NCBI GenBank assembly: GCA_034401135.1 | Contig: JAWZSP010000005.1 | Span: 1,674,001-1,738,000 of the forward strand | DNA: 64,000 nucleotides | Origin: Volutella citrinella | Lineage: Eukaryota > Ascomycota > Sordariomycetes > Hypocreales > Nectriaceae | Reading direction: 5' to 3' | Shown here: in pieces, positions 35,088 through 47,249 of the stretch | Layout of the letters: each line of letters begins with the position of its first letter | Numbering within the stretch: position 1 is the first letter of the stretch | Position numbers and translations under genes: made by a program | Notes under the pieces: model-generated | What the model was told of the DNA's origin: nothing | The model's database searches: none | What the model saw: only the letters and a program-made list of their open reading frames with translations

Positions 35088-35815
35088 TGTTGTCCGTCAC
35101 TCTTTTTTTGAGGCAACATTGCCCAAACATATATATACGTTTTGCGGGATCGGACTCTAGATTTCGGGGGGCCATTCAATTCCATTGCTTCTGCTCTTTC
35201 GCGGGATACAAACAGACACGCTCCTTTCCCCCCTGCTCTTTAGCTCCGCCCGTGTTTCATGTGGAGGCCGGATCTCTTTTATTTCACTCGTCATTATTCA
35301 GTTTGGGGACTGACACGGCCAATGTAAACACTCATCTGTTACTTCGTAATTATCTATCCTTCTTACAACCCGGTAATCTGTCCGGCGGGGTAATTCTGCT
35401 TCTCTTATCAATGCAGGCAGAGGGCTCCACGTGGGTCCTCCCCGAAGCCGGTCCATCTCAGGGCACACAGTCGCCAGGGTGTTCGTTCAATAGGTTTGCA
35501 GCCAGTGACACCAATAAGGCCAAATAAATAAATTAACCTGCATGATCGTATCTATTCCAAGGTAACTCGAGGAGGAGAAACCTCCGGCCTGGTCTCAGTG
35601 TAATCCTTGGTGGCGGGGCTCATCCCGGACGACGAGGGTTACAGCCGGCTAAGGTCGGCCGGGACCCCTCCGGAACGGGCGCCGGTGCACGCAGATGGCC
35701 TCCGCTCGACCCAGAGATCTACCTGGCACCACCCATTTCCCTTGATCACCACAGTCCGTATGCTTCGTAGCTCTCCGTCGTCTGCCAGGCCAGTCTCGAC
35801 ACACAGCTCTGCATC
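35088..35815. other. aminotransferase upstream region
   Basis: AT-rich in its left half, C/T-rich just before the aminotransferase start. A CACGTG core lies near 35429. No gene is seen. Confidence 0.5.
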
Positions 35816-37685
35816 ATGCTGCCGGTTTCAAAGGCAGCGCGGCTCGGGCCCGCCATCCGCCACTCCCGCAGGCGGCTCCACACCACCCCCCGCCTGCTAT
35901 CAAGCGCCGAGGCCGCTCCTGTTGCGCGCCCGGCTCGCTTCATCAAGGCGTCGACTATTGCCGGGATCGAAGAGGTCAAGGAAAGGAGGGCCAAGGCAGG
36001 GCGTCTGGTGGCGGGAGTCGCAGCGGCGTCGGACAGTGACATGTTCAAAGGCCCGGTTAGTTCAATGTCACTACTGCGTTGCGTTGTCGATGGTGGTTGT
36101 GGTTACTTGTAGCTGACGGCCAGGACTTAGACAACGGACAAGCCTCACGCAAAACGCTGGACAGGTAAGACAGCCACACCTTGGGTGCTCCCCATATATA
36201 TGCTAACCGCATAGATCACTTGAGCCATGAGAGCAGGGTGCGAGGGCCGTGTACCCTCAAGCAGGCGGCCCGGCACATGAAGAAGCCCGGCCTCATCTCT
36301 CTCGGCGGCGGACTACCCTCGAGTGAGGTCTTTCCGATATCCGAGCTGCAGTTCAAGGTGCCCCCGGGCCCCGAATTCACCGAGGCGGAGGCTGAACTGC
36401 TGGGTGAGACAGTCAAGGTCGGCAAGTATGACGTGCGAGACCGGGACGGCACGTACGACCTGTCGATTGCACTCAACTACGGCCAAGCCACAGGCTCAGC
36501 GCAGATGATGCGCTGGCTCACCGAGCACACGGAGCTCATCTACAAGCCCCCCTACGCGGACTGGCAGGTCTGCCAGACCATCGGCAGCACCGGCGCCCTG
36601 GAGGAGGCGCTCCGCATGTTCTGCGACAAGGACCGCGGGGACTCGGTGCTCACCGAGGCCTTCAGCTTCTCCACCGCCCTGGAGACGCTGGCTCCCCTGG
36701 GCGTCAAGGCCGTTGGCGTGGATATTGACGAGCAGGGGCTCATCCCTGAGGCCATGGACGAGCTGCTGACCGGCTGGGACGCGGCGGCCCGGGGAGCCCG
36801 GAAGCCTCACCTCCTCTACACGGTGCCGTCCGGACAGAATCCTACGGGTTCGACGCAGGGCACGCAGAGGCGTCACGACATCTACCGCGTGGCCCAGAAG
36901 CACGACCTGTACATCATCGAGGACGAGCCCTACTACTTCCTGCAGATGCAGCCCTACGCCGGCCGCGGCCAGCCCGACGCTGCGACGCCGCAGACGGTCG
37001 ACGACTTCGTCTCGTCCCTCATCCCCTCCCTGCTGAGCCTCGACGTCGACGGGAGAGTCATGCGCATGGACTCGTTCTCCAAGGTCCTCGTCCCCGGCTC
37101 TCGTCTCGGATGGATCACGGCGTCGGCCGAGATCGTCGAGCGATATGTCCGCCACGCCGAGGTGGCCAGCCAGGGGCCCAGCGGCTTCTCGCAGCTCATC
37201 CTGTACAAGCTCCTCGACGAGACGTGGGGGCATGTCGGGTACATGCGCTGGCTCATGAAGCTGCGCCTTACTTACACCAAGAAGCGGGATGCCCTGCTCG
37301 CTGCGTGCGAGGACCACCTCCCCAGCGATCTGGTCAGCTGGGATCCTCCCGCTGCCGGTATGTTTGTAAGTCGACACATGAGCCCCCCCTTGATGATTTA
37401 ATGGTAATTAATACGGCGGTGCTGTAGATGTGGCTCAAGGTTGACCACTCCAAGCACCCAAACGCCGGGGAGCGCAGCATCGTTGACATTGAGGAGGAGA
37501 TCTTCAACTCATGCATCGAGAGCGGCGTGCTGGTGGCCCGGGGCTCGTGGTTCCTGACGGAAAAGGATAAGCCGCCTCCTGGGCTCTACTTCCGAGCGAC
37601 GTACGCGTCGGCTTCGGCGGAGAACATGGACGGGGCCATCAGGCGGTTTGGGCAGGCAGTCAAGGACAGCTTTGGGAGGACATAG
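35816..37685 (+). CDS. Aro8-type aromatic / 2-aminoadipate aminotransferase with mitochondrial presequence
   Basis: PLP-dependent fold-type I aminotransferase. The family acts on aromatic amino acids, kynurenine or 2-aminoadipate with 2-oxoglutarate. Exons 35816-36055, 36131-36164 (34 nt), 36215-37365 and 37428-37685 join in frame to 560 residues. Residues 1-35 are rich in Arg, Ala, Leu and Ser and end in RRRLHTTPRLLSS, a strong mitochondrial targeting segment, whereas yeast Aro8 is cytosolic. The catalytic domain shows ISLGGGLPSSEVFP, the cofactor-binding GSTGALEEALRMF, the substrate-side YTVPSGQNPTGST, EDEPYYFLQ with the Asp that contacts the pyridine nitrogen, and SFSKVLVPGSRLGW with the Schiff-base Lys (about residue 380). 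The end of the protein (FNSCIESGVLVARGSWF and LRATYASAS-like) is complete. The gene is convergent with the P450 gene, with 250 bases between. The start is the first ATG giving the targeting sequence. Confidence 0.9.
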
Positions 37686-37933
37686 GGGTATACGAGTTTC
37701 AGGGGCCATGGAAATACGGAATGCACATGACAGTATGAAATGTTCATGATATATACATTGTTGGTTGCGTGTAGACGAGCGTTCGATATATATAAGCTGG
37801 ACAGGGGCTCTAGACAGGACAGGGCATTGTGAGGACGACCTTTTGACATGCAAGTGGTCTGTACATGGGCCACATTAAACTACTACTACTACCAGCAGTA
37901 CTAGTAACTTCAACTGAAAATATCCATGTTCAC

Positions 37934-39648
37934 TCAGTACTTGGCCTCGGTAAAGGCAACCTTGACGCCCTGGCCTGGGGTCAGCACAATGTCCGCCCTG
38001 AGCATCGGATCGCCACCGTCGACGTCGTGCATGTGGCTGGTGACTGTGTCGAAGCGCTGGAACAGCCGCGTCAGGGTGTAGCCCATCTCGGTCAGGGCGA
38101 ACTGCTGGCCGATGCAGATGCGTGGCCCCGCGTTGAAGGGGATGTAGTCGTGCGGGCGCGGGTGCCAGTGCAGCCAGCGGTCCGGGCTGTAGACGGCCGG
38201 GTCGGCAAACGTCTCGGACACGGGCGGGTACAGCTCGGGCCGGCGCTGCATCGTCAGCGTCGAGTAGCCGATGGCGTGGTCCTTGAGCACGGCGATGGGC
38301 TGCGATCCGTCCGGGCCGCCGCCGCGAGGGAGCGTCGTGTCCTGCAGCGCGAGGCGCACGTTGAAGGGCACGGGGGGGTACAGGCGCAGCGTCTCGTTCA
38401 TGACGGCCTTGAGGTACGTCATGTTCTTGAGGTGCTCGTACGACGGCGTCGAGTCCGGTCCGCCGACCGTGTCGAGGATCTCGGCGCGCAGCTTCCGGAC
38501 CACCTCCGGGTGCCGGCCCAGCTCGTACAGCGTCCACGAGAGCGACGTGGCCGTGGTGTCACGGCCGGCCAGCAGGATGGCGACGATCTGGTCCCGGAGC
38601 ACCTTGCGGTCGCGCGTGAAGCTGGCCAGCGAGTGCAGGAACGTGTAGTTGTGGTCGTCCTTGGACCGCGCGGCCAGCTCCTCGGGCGTCATGCGCAGCG
38701 CCATGTCGATGTAGTGGTTGACAAAGTTGTTGATGACGGCAAGGCCTCGCTTGAAGCGGCCGCTCGGCAGGAAGTTGCGCAGCCAGAAGATGCGCGCGTA
38801 GATGTTTTGCAGGAACTGGACGTCGTTGAAGGCCTCGGCGAAGGGCTGCTTGACGGTTCTGTGTTGTACACGTTAGCAAAGGGGTCCCGTCACTTGGCCG
38901 TTATCAAGACTCACGACATGGACTTAACATCAGAGCCGAGAAGAAACTCAGTGGCCACATCCAGCGTGTAGCGGAACAGAATCTCGGATATGTCAATGAC
39001 CCTGCCGTTGACGGCGCTCATGTCCACCTTCTGGTGCTCCCCCTGGAGGGCCCCCCCGTTGGCCATGACGCGGAACAGTGTCTGGATGTGGCTCTCGAAG
39101 CAGTGCAGGTCGCTGATGCGGTCCTTTGTGAATTGCGGCCGGATCAGCTGCCGGCTCGTGTGCCACTGCTGCCCGTCCGTCGTGAAGATGCTGTCGCCCA
39201 GGAACTCGTGCCAGTCCTTGTGGAAGGGCTCGCCCTTGCCGTAGTCGACAAACTGCGTCGCCAGGATGGCCTTGATGTTGGCCGGGTCGGCCGTGAAGAT
39301 GGCCCGCTTGCCGAGCACCCGCGTGTCAATGGTCCATGTGTCGTGCTTCTTGAAGAACTCGTCCCGCCAGAGGTCGAGGTTGCCGTGCTTGAGGGTTGAC
39401 TTGACGTTTGTGTAGACAAAGTCCAGGCCTGCCTGGGATTAGCAGATGTATAAGTTGAGATGATGAGAGGGAATCGACATACTCAGCGGCAAGTAGCTGG
39501 GGTATATCTTGCCATAGCCGCCCAGCTTCTTGATCCGGCGGTTCTCATCGAGTCGGTGGAGGATGCACCAGGCGACATAGGCGCCGGCGAGGATGATGCC
39601 GACGGCCTTGAAGGAGAGCTGTTCGACGATGCCCTCGACGATGCCCAT
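37934..39648 (-). CDS. cytochrome P450, CYP52-like (fatty acid/alkane hydroxylase type)
   Basis: Membrane-bound heme monooxygenase, probably ER-anchored. Exons 39648-39483, 39428-38915 and 38858-37934 give 534 residues. An N-terminal anchor (AVGIILAGAYVAWCIL) is followed by the CYP52-clan block DTWTIDTRVLGKRAIFTADPAN. The I-helix oxygen-activation motif is AGRDTTA (about residue 323), the K-helix ExxR is in MNETLRLYPPVPFNVR (about 382), and the heme loop is FNAGPRICIGQQFALTE with the Cys ligand at about residue 478. The combination of DTW near the N terminus, ETLRLYPPVP and NAGPRICIG is characteristic of CYP52 and neighbouring ascomycete families, whose characterised members omega-hydroxylate alkanes and fatty acids. 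The substrate here is not established. A short spacer separates it from the convergent aminotransferase gene. Confidence 0.9.
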
Positions 39649-42086
39649 CTTGATGCGTCCGGCGGCGAGGCGATGGGGTTTGATGAAGGCGGCCAAAGGC
39701 CAGGAACCCGTGAGTGATGTAAAGAGGAGGTAAGTACGTCCGGCAGTTAATATACACCAGCAGCAGTCTCGCCGGCGACAAAAGTCCCCACGATGTGGCC
39801 CGAGTACTAACACGGCCGTGGGTCCTGTTGGGTGAGTTGGTGCAGCAGTGGAGCGCTGGAGAAGAGGTACGGCCACTGCTTTCGAAACACTCCGCCCCGA
39901 GCAGGGCTGGGCCTCGGCCGTGTATATATATTAATTATCCAGTCAATTGACAGAACCATTCGTATAAACGCCATGCACCCCACCCACAGACAACCCTGTG
40001 AAAGGTAATGATGAAGTGTCCTTCAGCCCGTGGCATTGTACGACCCCAGCGCCCGGATCGACACGCCTACGCAGCCAACGCGGAGGCGCCAGGGCGAGTC
40101 GATTTCCAATTCGAGGCAGCTTGACGTGACGGCCCATGTGCAAGAAAGAGGCTAGGGGCAATCTGTCCAAGAATGCGGGGGGGCTTGCTACCAACAGAAG
40201 GCCGTGGGAGCGGACGCCCGGAGCCTTCTTCTTTGGCTTCCAGTTCCAGGACCAGAGAGAACCGCATCCGTCCGGGTGGGAAGGGATGGTGCGGGCACAA
40301 AGAGGGGAAGGGGCTTGTTGTGCCGAGGCGTGTTGGTGCGGCGTCGCGGGGTGCACCTCAGCAAGGATGATGGCTGGATTCCTGGTATGGAAGCAAAGGC
40401 CGTAGCAGCGAGAGGCGAGCTGCAAGCCCCAAGCAGTGGGGTATTTGAGTTGAAGACATGTACTTCCCCATGAATGCGTTGATTGTTTTGGCAATGCCGG
40501 CAGATGGCTCTCACGGCGGAGGAAGCCGGAGGTGCACCAAGCCAGGTGTTGCTGTCACAGATCTGGTGGCTCACAGGCCCAAAGTAATGGGCATTCAATA
40601 CGTCAATTGTGTAGAGAGGGACACGCATCAACTACGCGCCAGCTTTGACCTTGGGTCGGTGAAAATGAATCCGAATCCCGTCCCCAATCCCACATGGCAA
40701 ACGGGACGACGACTCTCCATTGCCCTCTCGACGACCACACGAACGGCAGCCAATTGTCACCAGGCGGCATACACCTAATTCTTAGTGCCGGTGGCTGGAT
40801 GCCAGCCCATGCAAGGAAGCCCCTGGAACGGCTAGAAGGGATGGGGCTCAGGCGATCAGGATGCCAAAACAGGCAATGCGCTAGCGGCCATGGGGCCGGA
40901 CGGGACCCCACCCGAAACGCTTTGGCTGCGGCTGCGGCTGCGGCTTGCGGCCTGTGGAGCCCCGTCGCTTGGCTGCCGCTTTGTTAAATCTGCATACTGT
41001 CGAATGCGTGCTGAAGTTCCTTTTCGTCATACTGTACAGTGGAGGGAAAGCAGTGCCTGCGTCTCGTCTGCAATGATTCGAGTATCGATGCTGCCGGTAA
41101 GTAATTATCGTACCACGCACCACCCCGAGGCTGCCTCCTCCGTCATGTTCCGTTCAGGGGCAATGCAGCGCTCGTCGTGAGCTCCTCCGTCGCTATTGTT
41201 CACGTCTCGGCCGCCTACAACTTCCCAGACAAGCCAGACACCCAGCCAAACTACCCAGCCAACCTAGGTACTCATCACCGGTTCCAGTGACATCCTAGAC
41301 ACCAGAACCCTCCGCCGTCACTTAGAAACCCGTCATCCAACGCCCATTCATCGTCCACCGCCCCTCAGCCCCGTGACCCCCCCCCCCCCCCCTTCTCCAA
41401 GGCGAAAAGAACCTGCACAACACCGCAACTGGCAGAGATCTGCCCAATCGTCACCCTCCCCTCATCTGCGGGGAAATGCCCGGCTCGCCCACCCATCAGG
41501 CCACTCTGCCACCCGTCGACCCCAGCACGTAGAAACCGTGCCACCAACCCCCGACCTTCCCCGGACTTCTGGCATCACATGCCGAGCAGATGCTAGCCCC
41601 CCACCCCCCGCTGCCTATCGTCGCCCTCCGATTACCACGGCTCCGACATTGGATGCCGCAACCTCCTGCGGCCTAGTGGCAGCTCTTTCGTCGCCCATAA
41701 GTCAGCTTACCATGCCAGCCTGCGACGCGGACCTCCGGACCAACGATTCTCTCCGGCCGGCGCCCCGCGGCACCCCGAATCCCCCGTGTTGGGTGCCCGC
41801 CCCGCCCGGATCTCCGATCGCCAATGCCGGCTCCGCATGCCGTAGCTTGTAGCTTGTGCAATATGTTTCAATCTAGATTACCATTAATACAAACACAGGG
41901 CCACTTTGTGGGCTGGACAGGGTTTCGTGTGTTGAGCATGCTGGTATGTATTTGAGCTACAAGCTACATTGCTATCCTATCAAAGCCGTGACATCATGCT
42001 TCTCGTTTATCTTCTTATGCGCGAGACTGCTGATCATGAGCCCGCATAGACCAAATTCGAATCACGCAACTACCCGTCATCCCGTC
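39649..42086. other. intergenic region, 2.4 kb
   Basis: P450 upstream region and hexosaminidase 3' flank. A C16 homopolymer lies at 41377-41392. Nothing else can be supported. Confidence 0.5.
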
Positions 42087-43973
42087 TCAGACAGCCATGT
42101 GGCCGCACTCCTCGGGCTTGCCCTGGGTGCAGAACAGCTGCGTGAAGGGCGAAGCTCCTACGCCACGCGCCACCATGCGCTCACGGAGTTCTGCCAGTCG
42201 TGGCACTGCATCGTACTGGGACCGATTCTGACCTGCCGCATCCTGTCGCCCAGACCAGAGCACCTCGCCAGCTGCGCTAGCACGAGGCCACACGAGGCTG
42301 TCCAGGTTGACGCCATCCACCTGCTCAGACCACACGGCAACCTCGCCACCCAGCACGTTCTTGGCCGCCTTCTCGGATAGTCCAGCCGTCGGGTCGTGCG
42401 AGTAGATGAGCCTCCAGCTCTTTGCAGGGCCGCACCAGTCGGCAAAGGGGTAGAAAGCCTTGAAAGCGGGGCCGTTGTCAAAGTTGAGCCACTGGCCGCG
42501 GCCGCAATCCAGATACTACACCAAAAAGTTAGCCAAGGGGTTCTCACAGTTTGGGGCACCAATCCATCAACTTACCCAGAAGTTGTAGTTGCTGTCAATA
42601 ACCTTGTGACCCTTCTCGGCCAGGTCCTTGACAGCACTACCGCCGAGCCACGACTGGATAACGACGTCATCTCCAAGAGTCATGTTCCATTCGGCAGCCA
42701 TCTCCTCCCACACGAACGGCGTCAGACCAGCCTTGCGGACCTTGCCGTGGGCATGGTCCAAAAACTTTTGCAGAAGGGGAGCGATGACCTTGGTGTCGTT
42801 GGTGCCAACACCGTCATCCAGCGTGGAATCGTTCGCCTTGAGCTCATCTCCGCCGGTGTGGAAGTACGCCGTGTACGGGGCAATGCGAGGCAGAAGATCT
42901 TCGAAAAGCTTGTCGAGGAAGTCGTAGACCTCGGTGCTGTTCATCTTGAATGCGCCGCATGGGGGCTGGGCGCAGTACCATTGGTATGGCTGCTTGTTAT
43001 AGGCCACGCTGAGGCCTGGGTACGCCATCTCGATGCCGATGTGGCCCGGCATGTCGATTTCCATGACAATCTCGACACCACGGTGGATAGCATATTCGTA
43101 CAGATTGGCAATGTCCTCGGGCGAATAGGTCAAGCCCTTGCGGTAAGCACCCACTTCGGCGAGCTTGGGGAGAGCAGGGATCTCCAGCGGCCACGACTGC
43201 GTGTCGGTGATGTGCAAGTGCAGCCGGTTCATCTTGTTCCAGGCCATGGCATCAATGGTCCGCTTGATGTGCGAAATCTCGTACCAGTTGCGGGAGACGT
43301 CTAGCAGAACACCTCGGTGGGGGAACTTGGGCTTGTCCTCAATCTTGACCGGTACGCTAGATGTGTAAGTGAAGGTGCCCGAGGAGTGCTTGTAGAAGAG
43401 CTGAACAAATGTCTCGAGGCCGTGCAGGATTCCGGTTGACGACTTGGCCTCAATGACGGCTTCGCCCTTCTCGGACAGGCTCAGGCTGTACGACTCGTCG
43501 ACGTCGCCGGCCAGAGGCTTGAAGACCTTCTTGTCATCCTTCTCGGTCTGCTTGATCTCGATTGTCTTCACCCAGACCTTCTTGTCCTGGGAATGAACAT
43601 CGGGTTCAAAGTTGGAGTGGCGCTCCCGCACCCTCCAGGGGACAAAGTTGTCCTGGAAGATGGCCTTGAAGGCGCGTGCGACGCCACCCATGACAATTTC
43701 CCTGCTGTCAAACTTGGAGCCCGACTGGGGGGCGTATCCATAGGCATATGGCATCTGTTGGTTCATCATAGTCTCAGCATGCTGCGGGTTATTATCATCA
43801 GAGGCAGCGGACGGATTCCAGCGTACAAATTCTCCATTGTATGTGATCTCAACAGACTGATCAATGTAGAGCACCTTGTCTCCAGTCTCTAGCTTGCTGG
43901 GGGCAGGCCAGATGGTGGCATGGACCGGCGTCAGAGCCAGACCAGCCACCGCCAGCAGCGCCTTGGACCACAT
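42087..43973 (-). CDS. secreted beta-N-acetylhexosaminidase, GH20
   Basis: Extracellular exo-enzyme that removes terminal N-acetylglucosamine (or N-acetylgalactosamine) from chitin oligomers and glycans. Exons 43973-42576 and 42515-42087 give 608 residues. Residues 1-19 (MWSKALLAVAGLALTPVHA) are a signal peptide. An N-terminal GH20b-type domain is followed by the TIM barrel: FPHRGVLLDVSRNWYEISHIKRTIDAMAWNKMN begins it, LHLHITDTQSWPLEI follows, and EIDMPGHIGIE precedes the catalytic Asp-Glu pair in YFHTGGDEL (about residue 368). Trp-rich substrate-pocket segments are present in QSWLGG and AVWSEQVDG, and the C-terminal ARP(R)ASAAGEVLWSG is complete. NDS, NDT and NMT sequons suggest N-glycosylation. 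The acidic-and-charged insert around 140-170 resembles the propeptide region of fungal enzymes. Family-typical length; nothing is broken. Used in chitin recycling or in attack on chitin-containing hosts; which of these cannot be told here. Confidence 0.95.
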
Positions 43974-46900
43974 GACGGATAGCGACGAAGGACGAAAGGA
44001 GGGGGGGGGGGGGTAAGGTATTTCGGTCGACGAACAACTCAATGAAGGCTGGCGGGGAAGAAGAAGAAAAAAGCAATGGATATTCCAGGTAGGAACAGGA
44101 ACTAAAACAAGCAAGCTACAAGTAGCTCGACCTGGAGGGCGACACAAAGAGAATGATCAAGACCCAGAGCTCAGGCGGGACGATGGTTGGGATGGCAAAC
44201 GCCAGTTAAATAAAGACTGGGCCGTGTGTCTCGTGCGGCTCTAATTAGGGTGGGCGTGTTTGAGGCTCCCGTCCAATCCATCCATCCATCGGCAGACAAG
44301 ATTGACAGGACCGGGCGAGGGAGCGTGAGCTGGCGGCGGGCGGCTTACTGCGCAGGAGGAGGACGGGGATGGTGCAGTGCTGTGTACCCACGCACGCAGC
44401 AGGGCTAGCCACCCACAGTGAAGCGAAGGGAAGGGGGATCGCAATTGAGGTTGTGGTGCCCGTAGGATCCGTCGGCGATCTGCCAGATGCGGATTTCTTT
44501 TTTCCCTTCCCTTTGATTTTTCGGAGCCTCGTGAGGCCGTTGAGGGAGCGCGATGCTGGGTGGCAGTGGGGAAGAACGGCGGGGACAAACGTTGTAGGAC
44601 GATCGCCAAACGGCAGCGCAACGTTACGTCGTTGCACTCTCTTGCTCTGGTGTGCTCTGCTCTGTGCCCTCGGGGTTGGGGGATTGAAGTGGTTGCTCTA
44701 GGGATAGTGGTGCAGCTGCAGCAGAGCAAGGTGCCGGTAGCTTTCTGCTAATGATTCAGAGTAATGACCTTGCTTCGATGGCGCGTTGCGTCGAGGTTGA
44801 GGTCCCGGTCCGTGAGTCGAATGGCGACAAGGATGCGAGCTTCTCGGGGACGCCCCGTCTATGCCGCAGGTAGAAAGTGTGAATCCTACAGGCTCCGGGG
44901 GTCTCGCTCAGCCCAGTGCTATTTATTGCGGCCGGCCAGGCGTTTCCGTGGCTGGCAGGCTGGGATAATCCGTTGGATGACGATGCAAGCCGGTCGATGC
45001 GGTGCGACGGGCGAGAACGAGAGAGCGCAGTAATACTTTAGTAGGCGCTGCCCACTGCCGCCGTCACTACAGGCGGCGGTCAGAGAGCGGCAGCAACAGC
45101 TCACATTCATTGGGGGCGGTTGCGGGGCCGACAATGCGAGGACGAGAAGCAGCCCATCATCTCACCCCGCAGCGCCGTGGCAACGTCGTTTCTCTGCGGC
45201 TACGTACAGATCTCGGCAGGTAACCAATGGACTGTCTGTGGTGTTTCTCGACCCAGGTCCATCGGCTCATCGTGCATCGAGCGAGTGCTGCTCCATGGAG
45301 GGGTTTGGGTGACATGGAGCGGATGGGTGGTTGTTAGCCTCCATGGCCAACAGCTGATGGCCTGCGCTTGGAGGAGCCCTGGGGCAGTGTTACGCCCCAC
45401 TGCAGCCACTGACCACCAGCTCCCGTCCTTCGTCCGTCTCGTCACGGATATCCTGTCAATGCACAGCCCGTCATTGTCAAAGCCATCGGTACTCCGCTCA
45501 GTTGGGCAAGTGTCTATCAATCAGGCTCTTCGTGAGGGTTGCAGGATGCAGGATATCGTGAACCGCTTTCAATCGCACGACAGCTGCTATTTCGCCATAC
45601 ACGTTGATTACTTGGAGGAACCATCAGCTGTGGTCGTCTTCTTGTGGAGGGACGGGAAAAACGAGGCGCATGGCCTTTCCCCCTTGGATCGGCAGAGTTT
45701 AATGAACGCCTGTCGCCAAAAGACATCATCTGCAGGGCAGATGGCCTGCCGTTGCCCGGATCATCGGCGATAATTGGCACAAGCCCCCATTGCCTACCTT
45801 GCAAAGGCTGTGTAGCCTGTACCTGGCACGGCTCCACCTCGGTACCAAATATATCTGTGAAACAGTTCCTCCCGTGCCCATGTGGGCTACGGGGTGTTTC
45901 TCCTGTTGCCTTTGACTATGTGCGCTCTGCCCTCGCGAGACCAAGGAACGATGCAATCACGTCAAGGGAGTGTAGTCGGGTCGGGGTTTAGCGAGGCCAG
46001 TCAACCAACTAGGAAGCACTTAATTGACATGAGCATCAATGAACAAGTGCACCGCGGTACTACCGCCAGCTCGTACCCGACTGGACGAAGAGAGAAAAGA
46101 GGAGGAAAACTCCCAATTTCAGCTAGCTTGCTTTGCGGGTGACTTGAGGTTTACAAATGTGGTTGTTCCCCCTCTGGCTCTCGCAGGCAACTTCTCTAGC
46201 ATCCACATTCTGTACCACCACGAAACACTTCCAGTTTTGCTATTGTGAAGAACCTCGACTTTCCTTGCATAGTAGTCTGTTGTCTTGTGATGATGAATTC
46301 ATACAGCTTTTTTTTTTCCTTTTTTTTTGTGCCCTGTCCGTAGGTCCCTTTTTCCATCTGGTCGATCAGCACTCGTCCACAATTGAAGCATCGCAGGACT
46401 GCCTTACTCACCGCCAGCGCTTCCACTTCCCCACCGGACCTCTGCTCACTGGGTCGCCACTCCACTCTTCACTATTCACACATACCGACACATTATCCTG
46501 TTCAAAGCACGTCGGCTCTTTAATCAAGTGAAGTTTTTGTATCCCCCCCCCCCCCAACCAACCAACCACCCAACCTGAACTATCGAACGCGTTCCTCTGC
46601 TGTCACACATTTGCGGCGTTCTAACGGTGTTTGTTGATTGGCTGGCTTAAAACCGGAAACCCGAGCCGCCTGACTAATCACTCACCGACCTCGAGGTACG
46701 TATCGCGCACCGACAACATTCGCCCTCCACCTAGAATCTTCTGGGGAACAATGAGTGATGATGAACAGACATCTCAGCAACGCCTAGCCTCTTTAATTAG
46801 CCATAGAACAACACAACAGATATCAATACACAACTCCCGTAAACTCCATGTTCAAACTAGCCTTCACACGGGGATTCCACCATGACTTTGTTTGCTTACC

Positions 46901-47249
46901 GAGACTTGGTTGAACAAAGGCAGAGAGGTGGTCACGTGATGCCCGAGACCCATACTTTTGGACTACTCAGTGCTCCGTCAGAGCTTTACCAACTCTACTC
47001 AGAAACCTTCGGACCCTTGCTTCACAACCCCATCGCGAGACGACCACCGCATCACTCACTCGTCGGGATTGCGTCTGGTTAAGAAACGTCGCTCTGCAGA
47101 ACTTGCGACAGGTTTTCAACACCCCGCGACGCGAATTGCCACACTTCGCCACAAACGCGTCCCTGAAGGCTGTACACCAACAAGGCTCCGCGGCGACATC
47201 TTCCGCCACCCAACTCCCCGATCCTCTCGCGACAGCGCACTCAGTCAAG
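43974..47249. other. intergenic region, 3.3 kb
   Basis: Hexosaminidase upstream region on the left and Nab2 leader on the right. A G13 run (44001-44013) sits 28 bases upstream of the hexosaminidase ATG. A C run of about 13 followed by CCAA-type repeats lies at about 46543-46575. A GAGGTACGTA splice-donor-like site lies at 46693-46702. Open frames of up to about 200 codons in the middle show no known motif or plausible hydrophobic pattern. Confidence 0.5.

Noticed and set aside
37865..38971. A 368-codon frame on the + strand
   Set aside because: Antisense shadow of the P450 gene, full of Val/Arg/Gly repeats with no family motif.
35816..39648. Secondary-metabolite cluster suggested by a P450 next to an aminotransferase
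   Set aside because: No PKS, NRPS, terpene cyclase, cluster transporter or tailoring set within the window; neighbours are housekeeping genes.
42396..43304. A 302-codon + strand frame
   Set aside because: Antisense shadow of the GH20 hexosaminidase gene.
45120..45773. A 217-codon + strand frame
   Set aside because: No motif, no splice support, mixed composition unlike neighbouring genes.
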